Source of the DNA: Skermanella sp. TT6
Lineage (GTDB): Bacteria; Pseudomonadota; Alphaproteobacteria; Azospirillales; Azospirillaceae
NCBI RefSeq assembly: GCF_016653635.2
Contig: NZ_CP067420.1
Location: 4,366,001-4,430,000, forward strand
Direction: 5' to 3'
DNA: 64,000 nucleotides
Both the position numbers and the translations under genes were made by a program. The notes under the pieces were generated by a model, which did not search any database, had not been told where the DNA came from, and saw nothing but the letters and a program-made list of their open reading frames with translations. Of this stretch, positions 8,509-17,863 are shown piece by piece. Position 1 is the stretch's first letter. Every line of letters starts with the position of its first letter.

Positions 8509-9453
8509 ATGGCTTTCTGGCTGGTAACCGGCGGTTGCGGCTTCATCGGCTCGCATCTGGTGGATGCCCTGGTCGCGCGGGGCGACCGGGTGCGGGTGCT
8601 CGACGACCTGTCGACGGGACGGCGGTCCAACCTGCCGCCGGGCGTGGACCTGACGATCGGCGACGTGGCGGACGCCGCGGCGGTGTCCCGCGCCATGGCC
8701 GGCGTGGACGGGTGCTTCCACCTGGCGGCCGTCGCCTCGGTCCAGCGCGGCAACGAGGACTGGCTGGGCACCCACCGGGTCAACCTGACCGGCACCGTCG
8801 CCGTGTTCGACGCCGCCCGGACCTGCAATCCGGGAGGCCCCGTCCCGGTGGTCTATGCCTCGTCGGCGGCGGTCTACGGCGACAATCCGGAGACGCCGCT
8901 GGCGGAGACCGACGCCACCGCCCCCCTGTCGGCCTACGGAGCGGACAAGCTGGGCTGCGAGCTTCACGGCCGGGTGGCGTGGCGGGTCCACGGCGTGCCG
9001 TCCACCGGCTTCCGCTTCTTCAATGTCTACGGGCCTCGCCAGGACCCGAAGTCGCCCTACTCCGGCGTGATCGCGATATTCGCCGACCGGGTGGCCGGAC
9101 GCCGGGAGATCACCGTGAACGGAGACGGTGGCCAGACCCGCGACTTCGTCTATGTCTCCGACGTGGTCCGGCACCTGGTGGCCGCCATGGACGGGAAGCC
9201 GGACGGCAGCGCCGTCTACAATGTCTGCACCGGGCGGCCGACCACGGTGCTTGAGTTGGCGAGGATCATCTCGCGCATCGGCGGGATCGAGCCCCGCGTC
9301 GCCCACGGCCCCGCCCGCGCCGGCGACATCCGCGAATCGCTGGGCGATCCGCGCCGGGCGGCGGAGGCCTTCGGCTTCACCGCCGGCACGCCCGTCGCGG
9401 AGGGGTTGCGGGAGACGCTGGCGGCGATCTCCCGCGGGATCGCCGCCGAGTAG
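8509..9453 (+). CDS. NAD-dependent epimerase/dehydratase (NDP-sugar)
   Basis: 314 aa extended short-chain dehydrogenase of the UDP-glucose/UDP-N-acetylglucosamine 4-epimerase type. The start ATG 8509 follows TGGGGA. The N-terminal motif TGGCGFIGSH binds NAD. The catalytic Ser region is SSAAVYG and the Tyr-Lys pair is in YGADK. FFNVYGPRQ and the TRDFVYVSDVV signature are typical of nucleotide-sugar epimerases. It likely provides a sugar for surface polysaccharide, although no glycosyltransferase neighbours are seen. Convergent with the COQ9 gene 3 bases away. Confidence 0.88.
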   Translation: MAFWLVTGGCGFIGSHLVDALVARGDRVRVLDDLSTGRRSNLPPGVDLTIGDVADAAAVSRAMAGVDGCFHLAAVASVQRGNEDWLGTHRVNLTGTVAVFDAARTCNPGGPVPVVYASSAAVYGDNPETPLAETDATAPLSAYGADKLGCELHGRVAWRVHGVPSTGFRFFNVYGPRQDPKSPYSGVIAIFADRVAGRREITVNGDGGQTRDFVYVSDVVRHLVAAMDGKPDGSAVYNVCTGRPTTVLELARIISRIGGIEPRVAHGPARAGDIRESLGDPRRAAEAFGFTAGTPVAEGLRETLAAISRGIAAE

Positions 9454-9456
9454 GCG

Positions 9457-10143
9457 TCAGTAGCCGGACGCCCGGCGGCGAACGTTCCGGGCGAACCGGA
9501 AGGGTGACGGCAGGTTGGCAAGCACGCTTCCGATGCCCGAGACCCTGCCCGTGGTCCGCCCGACCCGCATGACGTCGGCGATCCGGCGGTCCAGGAAGGC
9601 CCAGGTGTCGGCCTTGCCGTCCGACTGGTCGTTGAGCCAGTAGAGGGTGGTCGAGGTCAGGACGGCGGCCAGCAGGGCGCGCTTCGTATAATAGTTATGG
9701 TCGGTCGAGGTGTCGCCCGCGGCGTACCACATGGCGTCGACCGTGCGGTAGACGATCCTGCCTCCCAGCGCCGTGTTCTGCGGCAGGGCCAGGAAGGTCA
9801 GGGCGCGCCGGACCGCCTCCTCGTGCGGCTCCAGGATCTCGAGCCGGGCCCGGACCGCCAGGGTGATGCGGTCGCGCACCTTCATGGCGGCGAGGTCGTG
9901 CCTGTCCAGCTCCTCCAGCATCCGCCGGTCGGCCCAGCCGCTGAAATGCTCCACGATCTGCGGGATGCCGCCGGGGAAAGCCAACTGCGCCATGCCGGCG
10001 TCATGGCCGGTCATGGCGATCGCGTCGCGCAGCGACTGGTTGCTCCAGCCGTCGAAGATGACGTTGGGCAGCATCGCCTCGAGGATGTCGTCCCTGATCT
10101 TGTCGAGATCGAACCCGTTCTCTTCCATTCCAGCCCCGTTCAT
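9457..10143 (-). CDS. COQ9 family protein, ubiquinone biosynthesis
   Basis: 228 aa with the COQ9 fold seen in mitochondria and alphaproteobacteria: a TetR-like helical domain including FDGWSNQSLRDAIAMTG followed by the conserved C-terminal region TVDAMWYAAGDTSTDHNYYTKRA split by me around its Trp/Asp-His core (WYAAGD, DHNYYTKR, LYWLNDQS). In the family it binds isoprenoid lipid and assists the COQ7 hydroxylase step of ubiquinone synthesis. Its ATG at 10141-10143 overlaps the stop of the peptide deformylase gene (ATGA), which supports this start and indicates coupled translation. Confidence 0.88.
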   Translation of the reverse strand: MNGAGMEENGFDLDKIRDDILEAMLPNVIFDGWSNQSLRDAIAMTGHDAGMAQLAFPGGIPQIVEHFSGWADRRMLEELDRHDLAAMKVRDRITLAVRARLEILEPHEEAVRRALTFLALPQNTALGGRIVYRTVDAMWYAAGDTSTDHNYYTKRALLAAVLTSTTLYWLNDQSDGKADTWAFLDRRIADVMRVGRTTGRVSGIGSVLANLPSPFRFARNVRRRASGY

Positions 10144-10748
10144 TCCTGGGTCCCGTTCCCGTCGTTGGTTTGGCTTAAGGATGTGGCGTCGCGGCCCCGC
10201 AAAGCCAACTCCGACAGGTCGTCGGGAAAGTAGCGGATTTCCTCGTTGAAGGTCAGCAGGGAGAGGTCGGGCATCCGGTCCAGGTAGAGCACGCCGTCGA
10301 GATGGTCCAGCTCGTGCTGGACGACGCGGGCATGGAAGCCCCTCGCCTCCCGCTCCACCGGCCGGCCATCCGCATCCAGGCCGCGGTAGCGGATATGGGC
10401 GTGGCGCGGCACGATGCCGCGCAGGCCGGGGATGGACAGGCAGCCTTCCCAGCCCGGCACCATGCCGGCGCCGACCGGCTCGATCACCGGGTTGATCAGG
10501 ACCGAGAGACCGCGCGGGCGGTCCGCCTCCCCCTCCAGGGTCGCGCGCTCAGCCGGCACCACGAACAGGATGATCCGTTTCGGCACATGGACCTGCGGCG
10601 CCGCCAGCCCGGCGCCCGAGGCATCGGCCATGGTCTCCGCCATGTCGGCGATCAGGCGCTGGATTTCCGGGTCGGACGGGTCCTCGACGGGGTCGGCGAC
10701 CCGGCGCAGGACGGGATGCCCCATGCGGGCGATCTTCAGAATGGCCAT
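10140..10748 (-). CDS. def: Peptide deformylase
   Basis: 202 aa metalloenzyme removing the N-formyl group from nascent proteins. All three signatures are intact: GAGLAAPQV (motif 1), EGCLSIPG with the metal Cys (motif 2), and HELDHLDG with the two metal His and catalytic Glu (motif 3). The start ATG 10748 gives MAILKIARMGHPVLR, the usual N-terminus; a longer frame upstream is not family-like. Usually paired with fmt; here it is instead coupled to a COQ9 gene by an ATGA overlap. Confidence 0.94.
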   Translation of the reverse strand: MAILKIARMGHPVLRRVADPVEDPSDPEIQRLIADMAETMADASGAGLAAPQVHVPKRIILFVVPAERATLEGEADRPRGLSVLINPVIEPVGAGMVPGWEGCLSIPGLRGIVPRHAHIRYRGLDADGRPVEREARGFHARVVQHELDHLDGVLYLDRMPDLSLLTFNEEIRYFPDDLSELALRGRDATSLSQTNDGNGTQE

Positions 10749-10939
10749 GGGTGCAGTATGGGTGTATAAGCTGCGGAAGCAAAGCCCGCGCCGCACCGGT
10801 TTGTCGGAACGGATGCGGTCGGCAACCGTTTAGTCCTTGAGAAGGGGCTCCCCGGCATGCTAGAACCCGCGACCAAAGTCGGACGGGTGCCTTTTGCGCA
10901 TCGTGCGTTTGAATTCAACTGTTGGAGAGACACCAAACC

Positions 10940-11143
10940 GTGCAAGTGCTGGTTCGTGACAACAACGTCGATCAGGCCCTGCGCGCGCTGAAGAAGAAGA
11001 TGCAGCGCGAGGGGATTTTCCGTGAAATGAAGCTGCGGCGCAACTACGAGAAGCCCTCGGAGAAGCGCGCGCGTGAGAAGGCGGAGGCCGTTCGTCGCAC
11101 CCGCAAGCTGCTGCGCAAGCGCATGGAGCGTGAAGGCTATTGA
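10940..11143 (+). CDS. rpsU: 30S ribosomal protein S21
   Basis: 67 aa highly basic small-subunit protein. The sequence [19 protein letters not shown] and [16 protein letters not shown] is the alphaproteobacterial S21 pattern. The start is GTG at 10940 with GGAGAG about 11 bases upstream. A monocistronic unit closed by the hairpin at 11196-11228. Confidence 0.95.
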   Translation: MQVLVRDNNVDQALRALKKKMQREGIFREMKLRRNYEKPSEKRAREKAEAVRRTRKLLRKRMEREGY

Positions 11144-11195
11144 TCGACTGACGATCCGCGCCCGTCGAGACCGCGGATATCAGGCCAAGCTTGCA

Positions 11196-11228
11196 AAAAC
11201 CGCCCCGGCACCGTCCGGCGGCGGTTTT
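11196..11228 (+). terminator. Rho-independent-type terminator after rpsU
   Basis: A 9-bp perfect stem AAAACCGCC (11196-11204) / GGCGGTTTT (11220-11228) with a 15-base loop, 52 bases after the rpsU stop; the distal arm ends in four T. The A and T flanks make it usable from both strands. Confidence 0.7.
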
Positions 11229-11272
11229 CGGCTTTGACGGCCTACGGCGATCAGTCGCGACTGTAGGGCCTT

Positions 11273-11368
11273 GTAGGTCGGCCTCGGCCGAAGGCCGACG
11301 CCGACAGCGTGGCCGGAGCGTTGACGCAGGGTGTCGGCGTTCGCCCTGACGGGCGAAGGCCGACCTAC
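11273..11368. repeat. Extragenic palindromic repeat with GTAGGTCGGCCT termini
   Basis: The outer arms are GTAGGTCGGCCT at 11273-11284 and its exact reverse complement AGGCCGACCTAC at 11357-11368. Each half contains a further hairpin (GGCCGAAGGCC in the left half; TTCGCCCTGACGGGCGAA in the right). The GTAGGTCGGCCT core recurs at 61963-61974. The structure resembles bipartite REP/BIME elements. A 12-bp tandem near-duplication (GGTTGATCAGGC/T, 11369-11392) follows directly, and the second copy contains the stop of the next gene. Confidence 0.65.
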
Positions 11369-11386
11369 GGTTGATCAGGCGGTTGA

Positions 11387-13636
11387 TCAGGTCAGCGATT
11401 TCTCCCGCTCGGCGCTTCCGGGCGCGGTGATCCAGCCGGCCGCCTCCTGCGGCGGCAGCGGGGCGCCGAACAGGTAGCCTTGCCCGAATCCGCAGGCCAT
11501 GTCGGACAGCAGCTTCGCGTCCTCCGCCGTCTCGATGCCTTCGGCGATGATCTCCAGCTTCAGCAGGTGGGCGAGATCGACGATGATCCGGACCATGTCC
11601 CTGCTCTCGGTGGAACGGCACATGGCCGCGACGAAGGACTGGTCGACCTTCAGCGAGTCGACCGGGAAACGGTGGAGATAGCTGAGCGACGAGTAGCCCG
11701 TGCCGAAATCGTCGATCGACAGCCGCAGCCCCAGCGCTTTCAGTTGCCACAGCAGGCCGATGGTCTCGCCGGCATGGCTCATGGCCGCCGACTCCGTCAG
11801 TTCCAGCTTAACCTGGGCGGGATCGACGCCGCTTTCGGCCAGCGCCCCCGCCACGGTGTCCAGCAGGTCGCGGTCGCCGAGCTGCCGGGCGGAGAGGTTG
11901 ACGCTGATGAACAGCGGATCGGCATCCGGCCCGCGCATCGCCGTCCAGCGCACCATCTGGTGGCAGGCCCTGTGCAGGACCAGGCGTCCGAGCGGCACGA
12001 TCAACCCCGTGACCTCGGCGATCGGGATGAAGACTCCGGGAGGCACCTTGCCGCGGGCCGGGTGGTCCCAGCGCACCAGCGCCTCGAACCCGGCGAGGCG
12101 GCCTTCCGGCAGCGCCACGATCGGCTGGTAGGCGACCCAGATCTGGTCGCCGGCGTCGATCGCGCGGCGCAGGTCGGCTTCCAGGCTCAAGCGGTCCAAC
12201 TGCGCCGCGTGCATGGTCTCGTCGTACCGGCAGGTCCCGCCGCCCGCCTCGACCGCCCGCTCGCAGGCCAGTTCGGCATTGCGCAGCAGCGTGTCGGGTT
12301 CGTCCTCGCCGGCGGCGATGCCGCGGCTCGCCGTCATGAAGACCGTCCTGCCGTCCAGATGGAACGCTTCGTACAGGGCCTGTTCGAGCCGGCGGGCGGT
12401 CTCCTCGGCGCCTCCGCCGGTTCCCAGGACGGCAAGCTGCCGGTCGCCGGTGCGGGCCAGCACGGCGTCCCCCTCCAGGCAATCCGCAAGCCTCGCGGTC
12501 AGCGCGCACAGGAGCGTGTCGGCGAAGGCCGTGCCGAGGCTGGTCTTCAGGGTTCCGAACCGCATCAGCTCGATCGCGACGATCCAGGCGGATCCGGACG
12601 CCGCCCTTCGCTCCGCCACGCGCTTCAGCAGCAAGGCGCGGTTGGGCAGACCCGTCACGGCATCGAAATAGGCCATGCGTTCCAGCCGGGCGCGGGCTTG
12701 GCGGCGTTCGGTGATGTCCCGCAGATAGGCGGTGAAGAAACGGCCCTCCGCCGTCGGCACCTCGGTGATCGCCAGTTCCAGGGGCATCCGGCTGCCGTCC
12801 GACCGCATGCCCTCGACCTCTATCCGGGAGCCGAGGACCCGGGTCTCGCCCGACGCCAGGTAGCGGCCGATCCCGGCCTGATGGGGGCCGCGCATTTCCG
12901 GCGGGACGATCACCTGGGCCAGGGGCAGGCCGATCACCGCTTCCCGCCGCCAGCCGAAGGTGCGCTCCGCCGCCCGATTGAACTCCACCACCCGCCCGCC
13001 GTCGTCGATCGTGATGACGCAATCGAGCGCGGTGTCGAGCATGGCGCTCTTCAGCGCTTCGCTGGTGCGCAGGATGCCGGCGGCCCGGCTGCGCTCCACC
13101 GCGCCGGCGATCAGGGCGGCGGCCGTCTTCAGCACGTCCAGTTCCAGCTCCGACCACACCCGCTCGCACTCACAGTCGTCGAATCCGAGATGCCCCCACC
13201 ACGCGCCGTTCACCAGGATCGGGACGGAGACGAAGGACAGGATGCGCTGGTACTCGAAATCCTCGCGCAGGTATCCGGACAGGTCGCGGGTCAATCCCTG
13301 GATCAGCTCGCCGCGCCGGCGGCGCTCGGTCCAGTCGGTCAGCGTCGGATCGGTTCCGACCAGCTTCTCGTCGGTGTTGCGCGGATCGCCGACCAGCGGT
13401 GCCAGCCCCGGGGCGGCCCAGTCGTGCCGGCAGGTCTGCGCCAAGCCCTGCCCCGCCCCGTCATGGATCTCGAACAGGTAGACCCGGCTGACACCGGCGG
13501 CGATGCCGAGGCGCCCGAGCAGATCGTCGATCCCGGCACGCCAATCCGGGCAGGCGACCATCGCTGCGGCGCCGTGGGCGATCGCCTGGAGGATCGCGCT
13601 GCGGCGATCCACGGCATCCTGGAGAGAGGCAAGCAT
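11387..13636 (-). CDS. GAF-PAS-GGDEF-EAL protein, probable c-di-GMP phosphodiesterase
   Basis: 749 aa cytoplasmic sensor. Order: GAF at about 20-180, PAS at about 192-312 (TALDCVITIDDGGRVVEFNR), GGDEF domain at about 318-475, EAL domain at about 485-735. The GGDEF signature is degraded to TGDRQ at 396-400, so cyclase activity is unlikely. The EAL signature is intact (FEALVRW, 518-520) along with NLSARQ and DDFGTGYSSLSYLHR, as in active phosphodiesterases. The GGDEF part may act as a GTP-binding or regulatory domain. No membrane segment seen. Likely lowers c-di-GMP in response to a GAF/PAS ligand; the ligand is unknown. Confidence 0.9.
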   Translation of the reverse strand: MLASLQDAVDRRSAILQAIAHGAAAMVACPDWRAGIDDLLGRLGIAAGVSRVYLFEIHDGAGQGLAQTCRHDWAAPGLAPLVGDPRNTDEKLVGTDPTLTDWTERRRRGELIQGLTRDLSGYLREDFEYQRILSFVSVPILVNGAWWGHLGFDDCECERVWSELELDVLKTAAALIAGAVERSRAAGILRTSEALKSAMLDTALDCVITIDDGGRVVEFNRAAERTFGWRREAVIGLPLAQVIVPPEMRGPHQAGIGRYLASGETRVLGSRIEVEGMRSDGSRMPLELAITEVPTAEGRFFTAYLRDITERRQARARLERMAYFDAVTGLPNRALLLKRVAERRAASGSAWIVAIELMRFGTLKTSLGTAFADTLLCALTARLADCLEGDAVLARTGDRQLAVLGTGGGAEETARRLEQALYEAFHLDGRTVFMTASRGIAAGEDEPDTLLRNAELACERAVEAGGGTCRYDETMHAAQLDRLSLEADLRRAIDAGDQIWVAYQPIVALPEGRLAGFEALVRWDHPARGKVPPGVFIPIAEVTGLIVPLGRLVLHRACHQMVRWTAMRGPDADPLFISVNLSARQLGDRDLLDTVAGALAESGVDPAQVKLELTESAAMSHAGETIGLLWQLKALGLRLSIDDFGTGYSSLSYLHRFPVDSLKVDQSFVAAMCRSTESRDMVRIIVDLAHLLKLEIIAEGIETAEDAKLLSDMACGFGQGYLFGAPLPPQEAAGWITAPGSAEREKSLT

Positions 13637-13719
13637 GGTGTTTTCCCCTCTCCGGCCGCCGTCACGGGAAAATCATAGCACGCCGATCGAACCGGTGCGC
13701 AAGTCGTACGACAGGCATG

Positions 13720-13755
13720 AAAAAGGCGGCGGCGCCTTTCGGCGCCACCGCCCTT
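13720..13755 (-). terminator. Terminator of the pnt operon
   Basis: GGCGGCGGCGCC (13725-13736) pairs with GGCGCCACCGCC (13741-13752) apart from one mismatch, with a TTTC loop. Read leftward, a run of T (from the A bases at 13720-13724) follows the stem. It lies about 30 bases after the pntB stop. Confidence 0.8.
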
Positions 13756-13783
13756 TGGTCTATCCTTCAGGCAGACGGACAGA

Positions 13784-15184
13784 CTAGTCCAGAGACTTCA
13801 GGACCTCTTCGGTAACTTTCTTCGCGTCGCCGAACAGCATCATGGTGTTGGGGCGGAAGAAGAGTTCGTTCTCGACGCCGGCATAGCCGGCCGCCATGGA
13901 CCGCTTGATGAACAGAACGGTCTTGGCCTTCTCCACGTCCAGGATCGGCATGCCGTAGATCGGCGAGGCCGGATCGGTCTTGGCCGCGGGGTTGGTCACG
14001 TCGTTGGCGCCGATCACGAAGGCCACGTCGGCCTGGCCGAAGTCGCGGTTGATCTCCTCCAGCTCGAAGACCTCGTCATAGGGCACGTTGGCCTCGGCCA
14101 GCAGCACGTTCATGTGGCCGGGCATGCGGCCGGCGACGGGATGGATCGCGTAGCGGACCTCGACGCCTTCGTGCTTCAGCATGTCGGCCATCTCGCGCAG
14201 CGCGTGCTGTGCCTGCGCCACCGCCATGCCGTAGCCCGGCACGATGATGACCGAGGAGGCGTTCTTCATGATGAAGGCCGCGTCCTCCGCCGAGCCGGCC
14301 TTGACCGACCGGTCGCCGGCAGGCCCGCCGGCCGCCGCCGCGGCGCTGTCGCCGCCGAAGCCGCCCAGGATGACGTTGAAGATCGACCGGTTCATGCCCT
14401 TGCACATGATGTAGGACAGGATGGCGCCGGAAGACCCGACCAGCGCGCCGGTGATGATCAGCAGGTTGTTCTCCAGCGTGAAGCCGATGCCGGCCGCAGC
14501 CCACCCGGAATAGCTGTTCAGCATCGACACCACCACCGGCATGTCGGCGCCGCCGATCGGCAGGATCAGCAGGAAGCCCAGGGCCAGCGCCAGCAGCACG
14601 ATGATCCAGAGCGCCGCGGTCGAGTTGGAGACGCACAGCCAGACGATGCACAGCACCAGCACGATGCCGAGGCCGGCGTTCAGCATGTGCTGCATGTTGA
14701 AGACCAGCGGCTTGCCGCTGACCAGGCCCTGGAGCTTGGCGAAGGCGACCAGCGAGCCGGTGAAGGTGATGGCGCCGATCGCGACGCCCAGCGCCATCTC
14801 GATCAGGCTGCCGGTGCGGATGGCGCCCGAGGTGCCGATCCCGTAGGCCTCCGGCGCGTAGAACGCCGCGATCGCGACGAACACGGCGGCGAGGCCGACC
14901 AGGGAGTGGAAGGCGGCGACGAGCTGCGGCAGGGCCGTCATCTCGATCCGGCGCGCGATGACGGTGCCGATGGTGCCGCCGATCGCCAATCCGACCAGGA
15001 TCAGGGTGATCGACAGGCCGGAGATCAATCCCGGCAACATCAGCGTGGTGACGATGGCGATCACCATGCCGACGATGCCGAAATTGTTGCCCTGGCGGGA
15101 GGTCTCGGGACTGGAGAGGCCGCGCAGCGCCATGATGAAGCAGATGGCGGCGACCAGGTATGCCAGCGGGGCTAGTGTGGCCAT
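13784..15184 (-). CDS. pntB: NAD(P) transhydrogenase subunit beta
   Basis: 466 aa inner-membrane subunit of the proton-translocating transhydrogenase, which reduces NADP with NADH using the proton gradient. About nine membrane segments fill the first 260 residues (from LAYLVAAICFIMALRG). The C-terminal dIII domain binds NADP: VPGYGMAVAQAQHA, HPVAGRMPGHMNVLLAEA and GANDVTNPAA are family signatures. Last gene of a three-gene operon, 18 bases after pntAB. Confidence 0.95.
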   Translation of the reverse strand: MATLAPLAYLVAAICFIMALRGLSSPETSRQGNNFGIVGMVIAIVTTLMLPGLISGLSITLILVGLAIGGTIGTVIARRIEMTALPQLVAAFHSLVGLAAVFVAIAAFYAPEAYGIGTSGAIRTGSLIEMALGVAIGAITFTGSLVAFAKLQGLVSGKPLVFNMQHMLNAGLGIVLVLCIVWLCVSNSTAALWIIVLLALALGFLLILPIGGADMPVVVSMLNSYSGWAAAGIGFTLENNLLIITGALVGSSGAILSYIMCKGMNRSIFNVILGGFGGDSAAAAAGGPAGDRSVKAGSAEDAAFIMKNASSVIIVPGYGMAVAQAQHALREMADMLKHEGVEVRYAIHPVAGRMPGHMNVLLAEANVPYDEVFELEEINRDFGQADVAFVIGANDVTNPAAKTDPASPIYGMPILDVEKAKTVLFIKRSMAAGYAGVENELFFRPNTMMLFGDAKKVTEEVLKSLD

Positions 15185-15202
15185 GTTGGTTCAGGGCTCC
15201 CT

Positions 15203-15631
15203 TTATGCCTTCTTCTGCTTCTTCTTGTACATCGCCAGCATGCGCTGGGTGACAATGAAGCCGCCGAAGATGTTGACCGAGGCCAGGATGACGGCGAGGA
15301 AGCCAAGCATCGTGGAGAAGGTGAAGCCGGCCGTGCTGCCGGTCGCGATCAGCGCGCCGACGATGATCACGGAGGACACCGCGTTGGTGACGCTCATCAG
15401 CGGCGAGTGCAGCGCCGGCGTCACCCGCCACACCACGTAGTAGCCCACGAAGCAGGCCAGCGCGAAGACCGTCAGGCCGGTGATGAAGAAGCTGTGGTCG
15501 GCCGGAGCCTGCTCGACCGCGCCGGCCGCCAGCCGGGACGTCTCGGCGGCGAGCCGGTCGGCTTCCACGGTGAGTGATCGCAGTGCCTGCTGCAGGTTGG
15601 TGACCTGCTGGGCCAGTTCCTGGCTTGTCAT
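15203..15631 (-). CDS. pntAB: NAD(P) transhydrogenase subunit alpha part 2
   Basis: 142 aa membrane part of the alpha subunit, encoded separately as in Rhodospirillum-type enzymes. After a soluble helical N-terminus come about three membrane segments ([53 protein letters not shown]) and a Lys-rich tail. The gap to pntAA is 14 bases, to pntB 18 bases. Confidence 0.94.
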   Translation of the reverse strand: MTSQELAQQVTNLQQALRSLTVEADRLAAETSRLAAGAVEQAPADHSFFITGLTVFALACFVGYYVVWRVTPALHSPLMSVTNAVSSVIIVGALIATGSTAGFTFSTMLGFLAVILASVNIFGGFIVTQRMLAMYKKKQKKA

Positions 15632-15645
15632 CGGCTGTGTTCCCC

Positions 15646-16809
15646 TCAGCTCTTGGCCGCCTCGGCGGCGGCGAAATTGGGATGCACCACGGCGCCGTCG
15701 CGGGTCAGCGCGGTGCCCTTGATGATCTCGTCGTCCCAGTTGATCGTCAGGCCCTTTTCCTTGTCGATCAGCGGGGTCAGGAAGTTCAGCAGGTTCTTGG
15801 CATAGAGCATCGAGGCGTCGACCGCGTTGCGGCTGGGCACGTTGATGTGGCCGACGATCTTGACGCCGCCGACGTCCACGACCTCGCCCGGCTTCGAGCC
15901 CTCGACGTTGCCGCCCTGCTCCACCGCCAGGTCGACCAGGACGGAGCCAGGCTTCATGGAGCGGACCATCGCCTCGGTCACCAGGATCGGTGCCTTGCGG
16001 CCGGGGATCAGCGCCGTGGTGATGACGATGTCCTGCTTCTTGATCGTCTCGGCGATCAGTGCCCGCTGCTTCTCCTGGTAGCCGGCGCTCATCTCCTTGG
16101 CGTAACCGCCGGCCGTCTGGGCTTCCTTGAACTCCTCGTCCTCCACCGCGACGAAGGTGGCGCCGAGCGACTGCACCTGCTCCTTGGTCGCCGGCCGTAC
16201 GTCGGTCGCGGAGACGACGCCGCCCAGCCGACGGGCCGTCGCGATCGCCTGGAGACCGGCGACGCCGACGCCCATGATCATGCAGCGCGCCGGAGGCACG
16301 GTGCCGGCGGCCGTCATCATCATCGGGAAGGCGCGGCCGAATTCCGCCGCGGCATCGACCACGGCGCGGTATCCCGCCAGGTTGGCCTGGCTGGACAGCA
16401 CGTCCATCGACTGGGCGCGGGTGATGCGGGGCATCAGCTCCATCGCGAAGGCGTTGACCTTGGCGTCGGCATAGGCCTGGATCTGGTCGCGCGCCTGATA
16501 GGGCTGGAGGATGGCGACCAGCATGGCGCCGGGCTTCATCAGCGCCACCTCGTCCGGGCCGCCCTCGGCCTCGGTCAGGGGGCGCTGGACCTTCAGCACG
16601 ATGTCCGCATCGCCGAGGGCGGCCGCCTCGTCCGGAGCGATGGTGGCACCCGCGTCGACGAAGACCTGGTCGGGAATCGAGGCGTGCTCACCGGCGCCGG
16701 TTTCGACAACGACGTCCAGCCCGAGCTGCTTGAATTTCTTGATGGTATCCGGCGAGGCCGCGACGCGACGTTCATGGGCGCGCCGCTCCTTCGGTATGGC
16801 GACTTTCAT
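15646..16809 (-). CDS. pntAA: NAD(P) transhydrogenase subunit alpha part 1
   Basis: 387 aa soluble dI domain that binds NAD(H), related to alanine dehydrogenase. It begins [20 protein letters not shown] and contains the NAD fold near [17 protein letters not shown] and the segment [18 protein letters not shown]. First gene of pntAA-pntAB-pntB, transcribed leftward; its promoter should lie in 16810-16950. Confidence 0.95.
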   Translation of the reverse strand: MKVAIPKERRAHERRVAASPDTIKKFKQLGLDVVVETGAGEHASIPDQVFVDAGATIAPDEAAALGDADIVLKVQRPLTEAEGGPDEVALMKPGAMLVAILQPYQARDQIQAYADAKVNAFAMELMPRITRAQSMDVLSSQANLAGYRAVVDAAAEFGRAFPMMMTAAGTVPPARCMIMGVGVAGLQAIATARRLGGVVSATDVRPATKEQVQSLGATFVAVEDEEFKEAQTAGGYAKEMSAGYQEKQRALIAETIKKQDIVITTALIPGRKAPILVTEAMVRSMKPGSVLVDLAVEQGGNVEGSKPGEVVDVGGVKIVGHINVPSRNAVDASMLYAKNLLNFLTPLIDKEKGLTINWDDEIIKGTALTRDGAVVHPNFAAAEAAKS

Positions 16810-17008
16810 CCTGGCTGGTTCCCTTGCCGCTGATTTTTTTGCCGAGAATTGTGGCGGACGGTTGATGCGACGGCAAAATGCCGCATTCTGGAAAGTTTGT
16901 GAAGCGCTCTAGCCACTAACCTTTTCAATTCAATCATGTCCACTAAACCTTCAGTGCCGTGCCATGCACAGTGGACAATGGTCGCATGCGGCATGAGGGA
17001 CGCGCACG

Positions 17009-17043
17009 AAAAAGGGCGGCCGACCCTTTCGGATCGGCCGCCC
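17009..17043 (-). terminator. Terminator after the Cys-repeat secreted protein
   Basis: GGGCGGCCGA (17014-17023) pairs perfectly with TCGGCCGCCC (17034-17043) around a 10-base loop. On the minus strand five T follow the stem. It lies about 40 bases beyond the stop of the gene at 17081. Confidence 0.8.
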
Positions 17044-17080
17044 ATGCCGGCGGTCTCGGACGTGAACAAGCCCGTGGAAG

Positions 17081-17863
17081 TTACCGGGCCTGGGCACCGC
17101 CCGGCAGGATCGAAGCCAGCTGGTTCATGAACTGAGCGCAACGGCCCTTGTTGTCGGCGTTGTACTCCTGCTGGATCTGGGTCAGGAGCTGCTGCACCTC
17201 GCCCCGGCGGTTGTCGGGAACCTGGTCGGTCCGGTTCTCGAGCGCAGCCCAGGTGGTCGGCTGGCAGTCGTTGATCGTGTAAACCTGCGGGACCGGCTCG
17301 CCGGTGCCCGTGCCGGGCGCCATGCTGCCATCGGCGCTACCGGTGATGCCGGTGCCCATCGGCTGGGCCTCGGTGGACCCGGCGACGGGACCGCCGCCCG
17401 CGACGCTCTCGCTGCCCGCGACACCGGCGCCCGCCGGCGGAACCACGCCGCCACCGGCCGCGGCGCTCATGTCGCTGACCTGGCCGCCGGCCATGACGAT
17501 GGAGTTGCGCGCGTCGGCGAGGATCTGGGCGCAGCGGGCGCGGTTGCCGTCCTGCGCCTGGTTCTCCGCGGTCTGGAGCTGGACGCCGATGCGATCGCGG
17601 ATCAGGTCGTTCTGAACGCTGTTCAGGTCGGACCGGACCGCGGCCACGTCGGTCGGACCGCAGGAGGCCGGGACCTGGAGATTGGTCGTGCCGGTCGGGA
17701 AGGTGGGGTCGCCGGCACCGACGCCGCCCTGCCCGATGGCGGCACGGCCCGAAGTGGTCCCGTCGGTCTGACCCGTCGTCAGGCCGGTATCCTGAGCAAG
17801 GGCCTGACCGGAGACGCCGATGGCGAGGGCCAGCACAGCTGCACCGTAATAGAGCTTGTTCAT
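17081..17863 (-). CDS. Secreted protein with duplicated Cys-pair domain
   Basis: 260 aa. The start ATG 17863 follows GAGGA and begins a clear signal peptide (LYYGAAVLALAIGVSGQALA, cut likely before Gln24). Two related segments follow: residues 68-116 (SCGPTDV ... RARCAQILADA) and 200-250 (DCQPTTW ... KGRCAQFMNQLA). Each has one Cys after the start and one about 43 residues later in an R-C-A-Q motif. The linker between them (about 130-195) is rich in Gly, Ala and Ser. The spacing suggests one disulfide per repeat and a small periplasmic helical domain. Function unknown. Confidence 0.8.
   Translation of the reverse strand: MNKLYYGAAVLALAIGVSGQALAQDTGLTTGQTDGTTSGRAAIGQGGVGAGDPTFPTGTTNLQVPASCGPTDVAAVRSDLNSVQNDLIRDRIGVQLQTAENQAQDGNRARCAQILADARNSIVMAGGQVSDMSAAAGGGVVPPAGAGVAGSESVAGGGPVAGSTEAQPMGTGITGSADGSMAPGTGTGEPVPQVYTINDCQPTTWAALENRTDQVPDNRRGEVQQLLTQIQQEYNADNKGRCAQFMNQLASILPGGAQAR

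Noticed and set aside
11144-11386. Small gene between rpsU and the EAL protein
   Set aside because: The stretch is filled by a terminator and palindromic repeats; no frame with a ribosome site.
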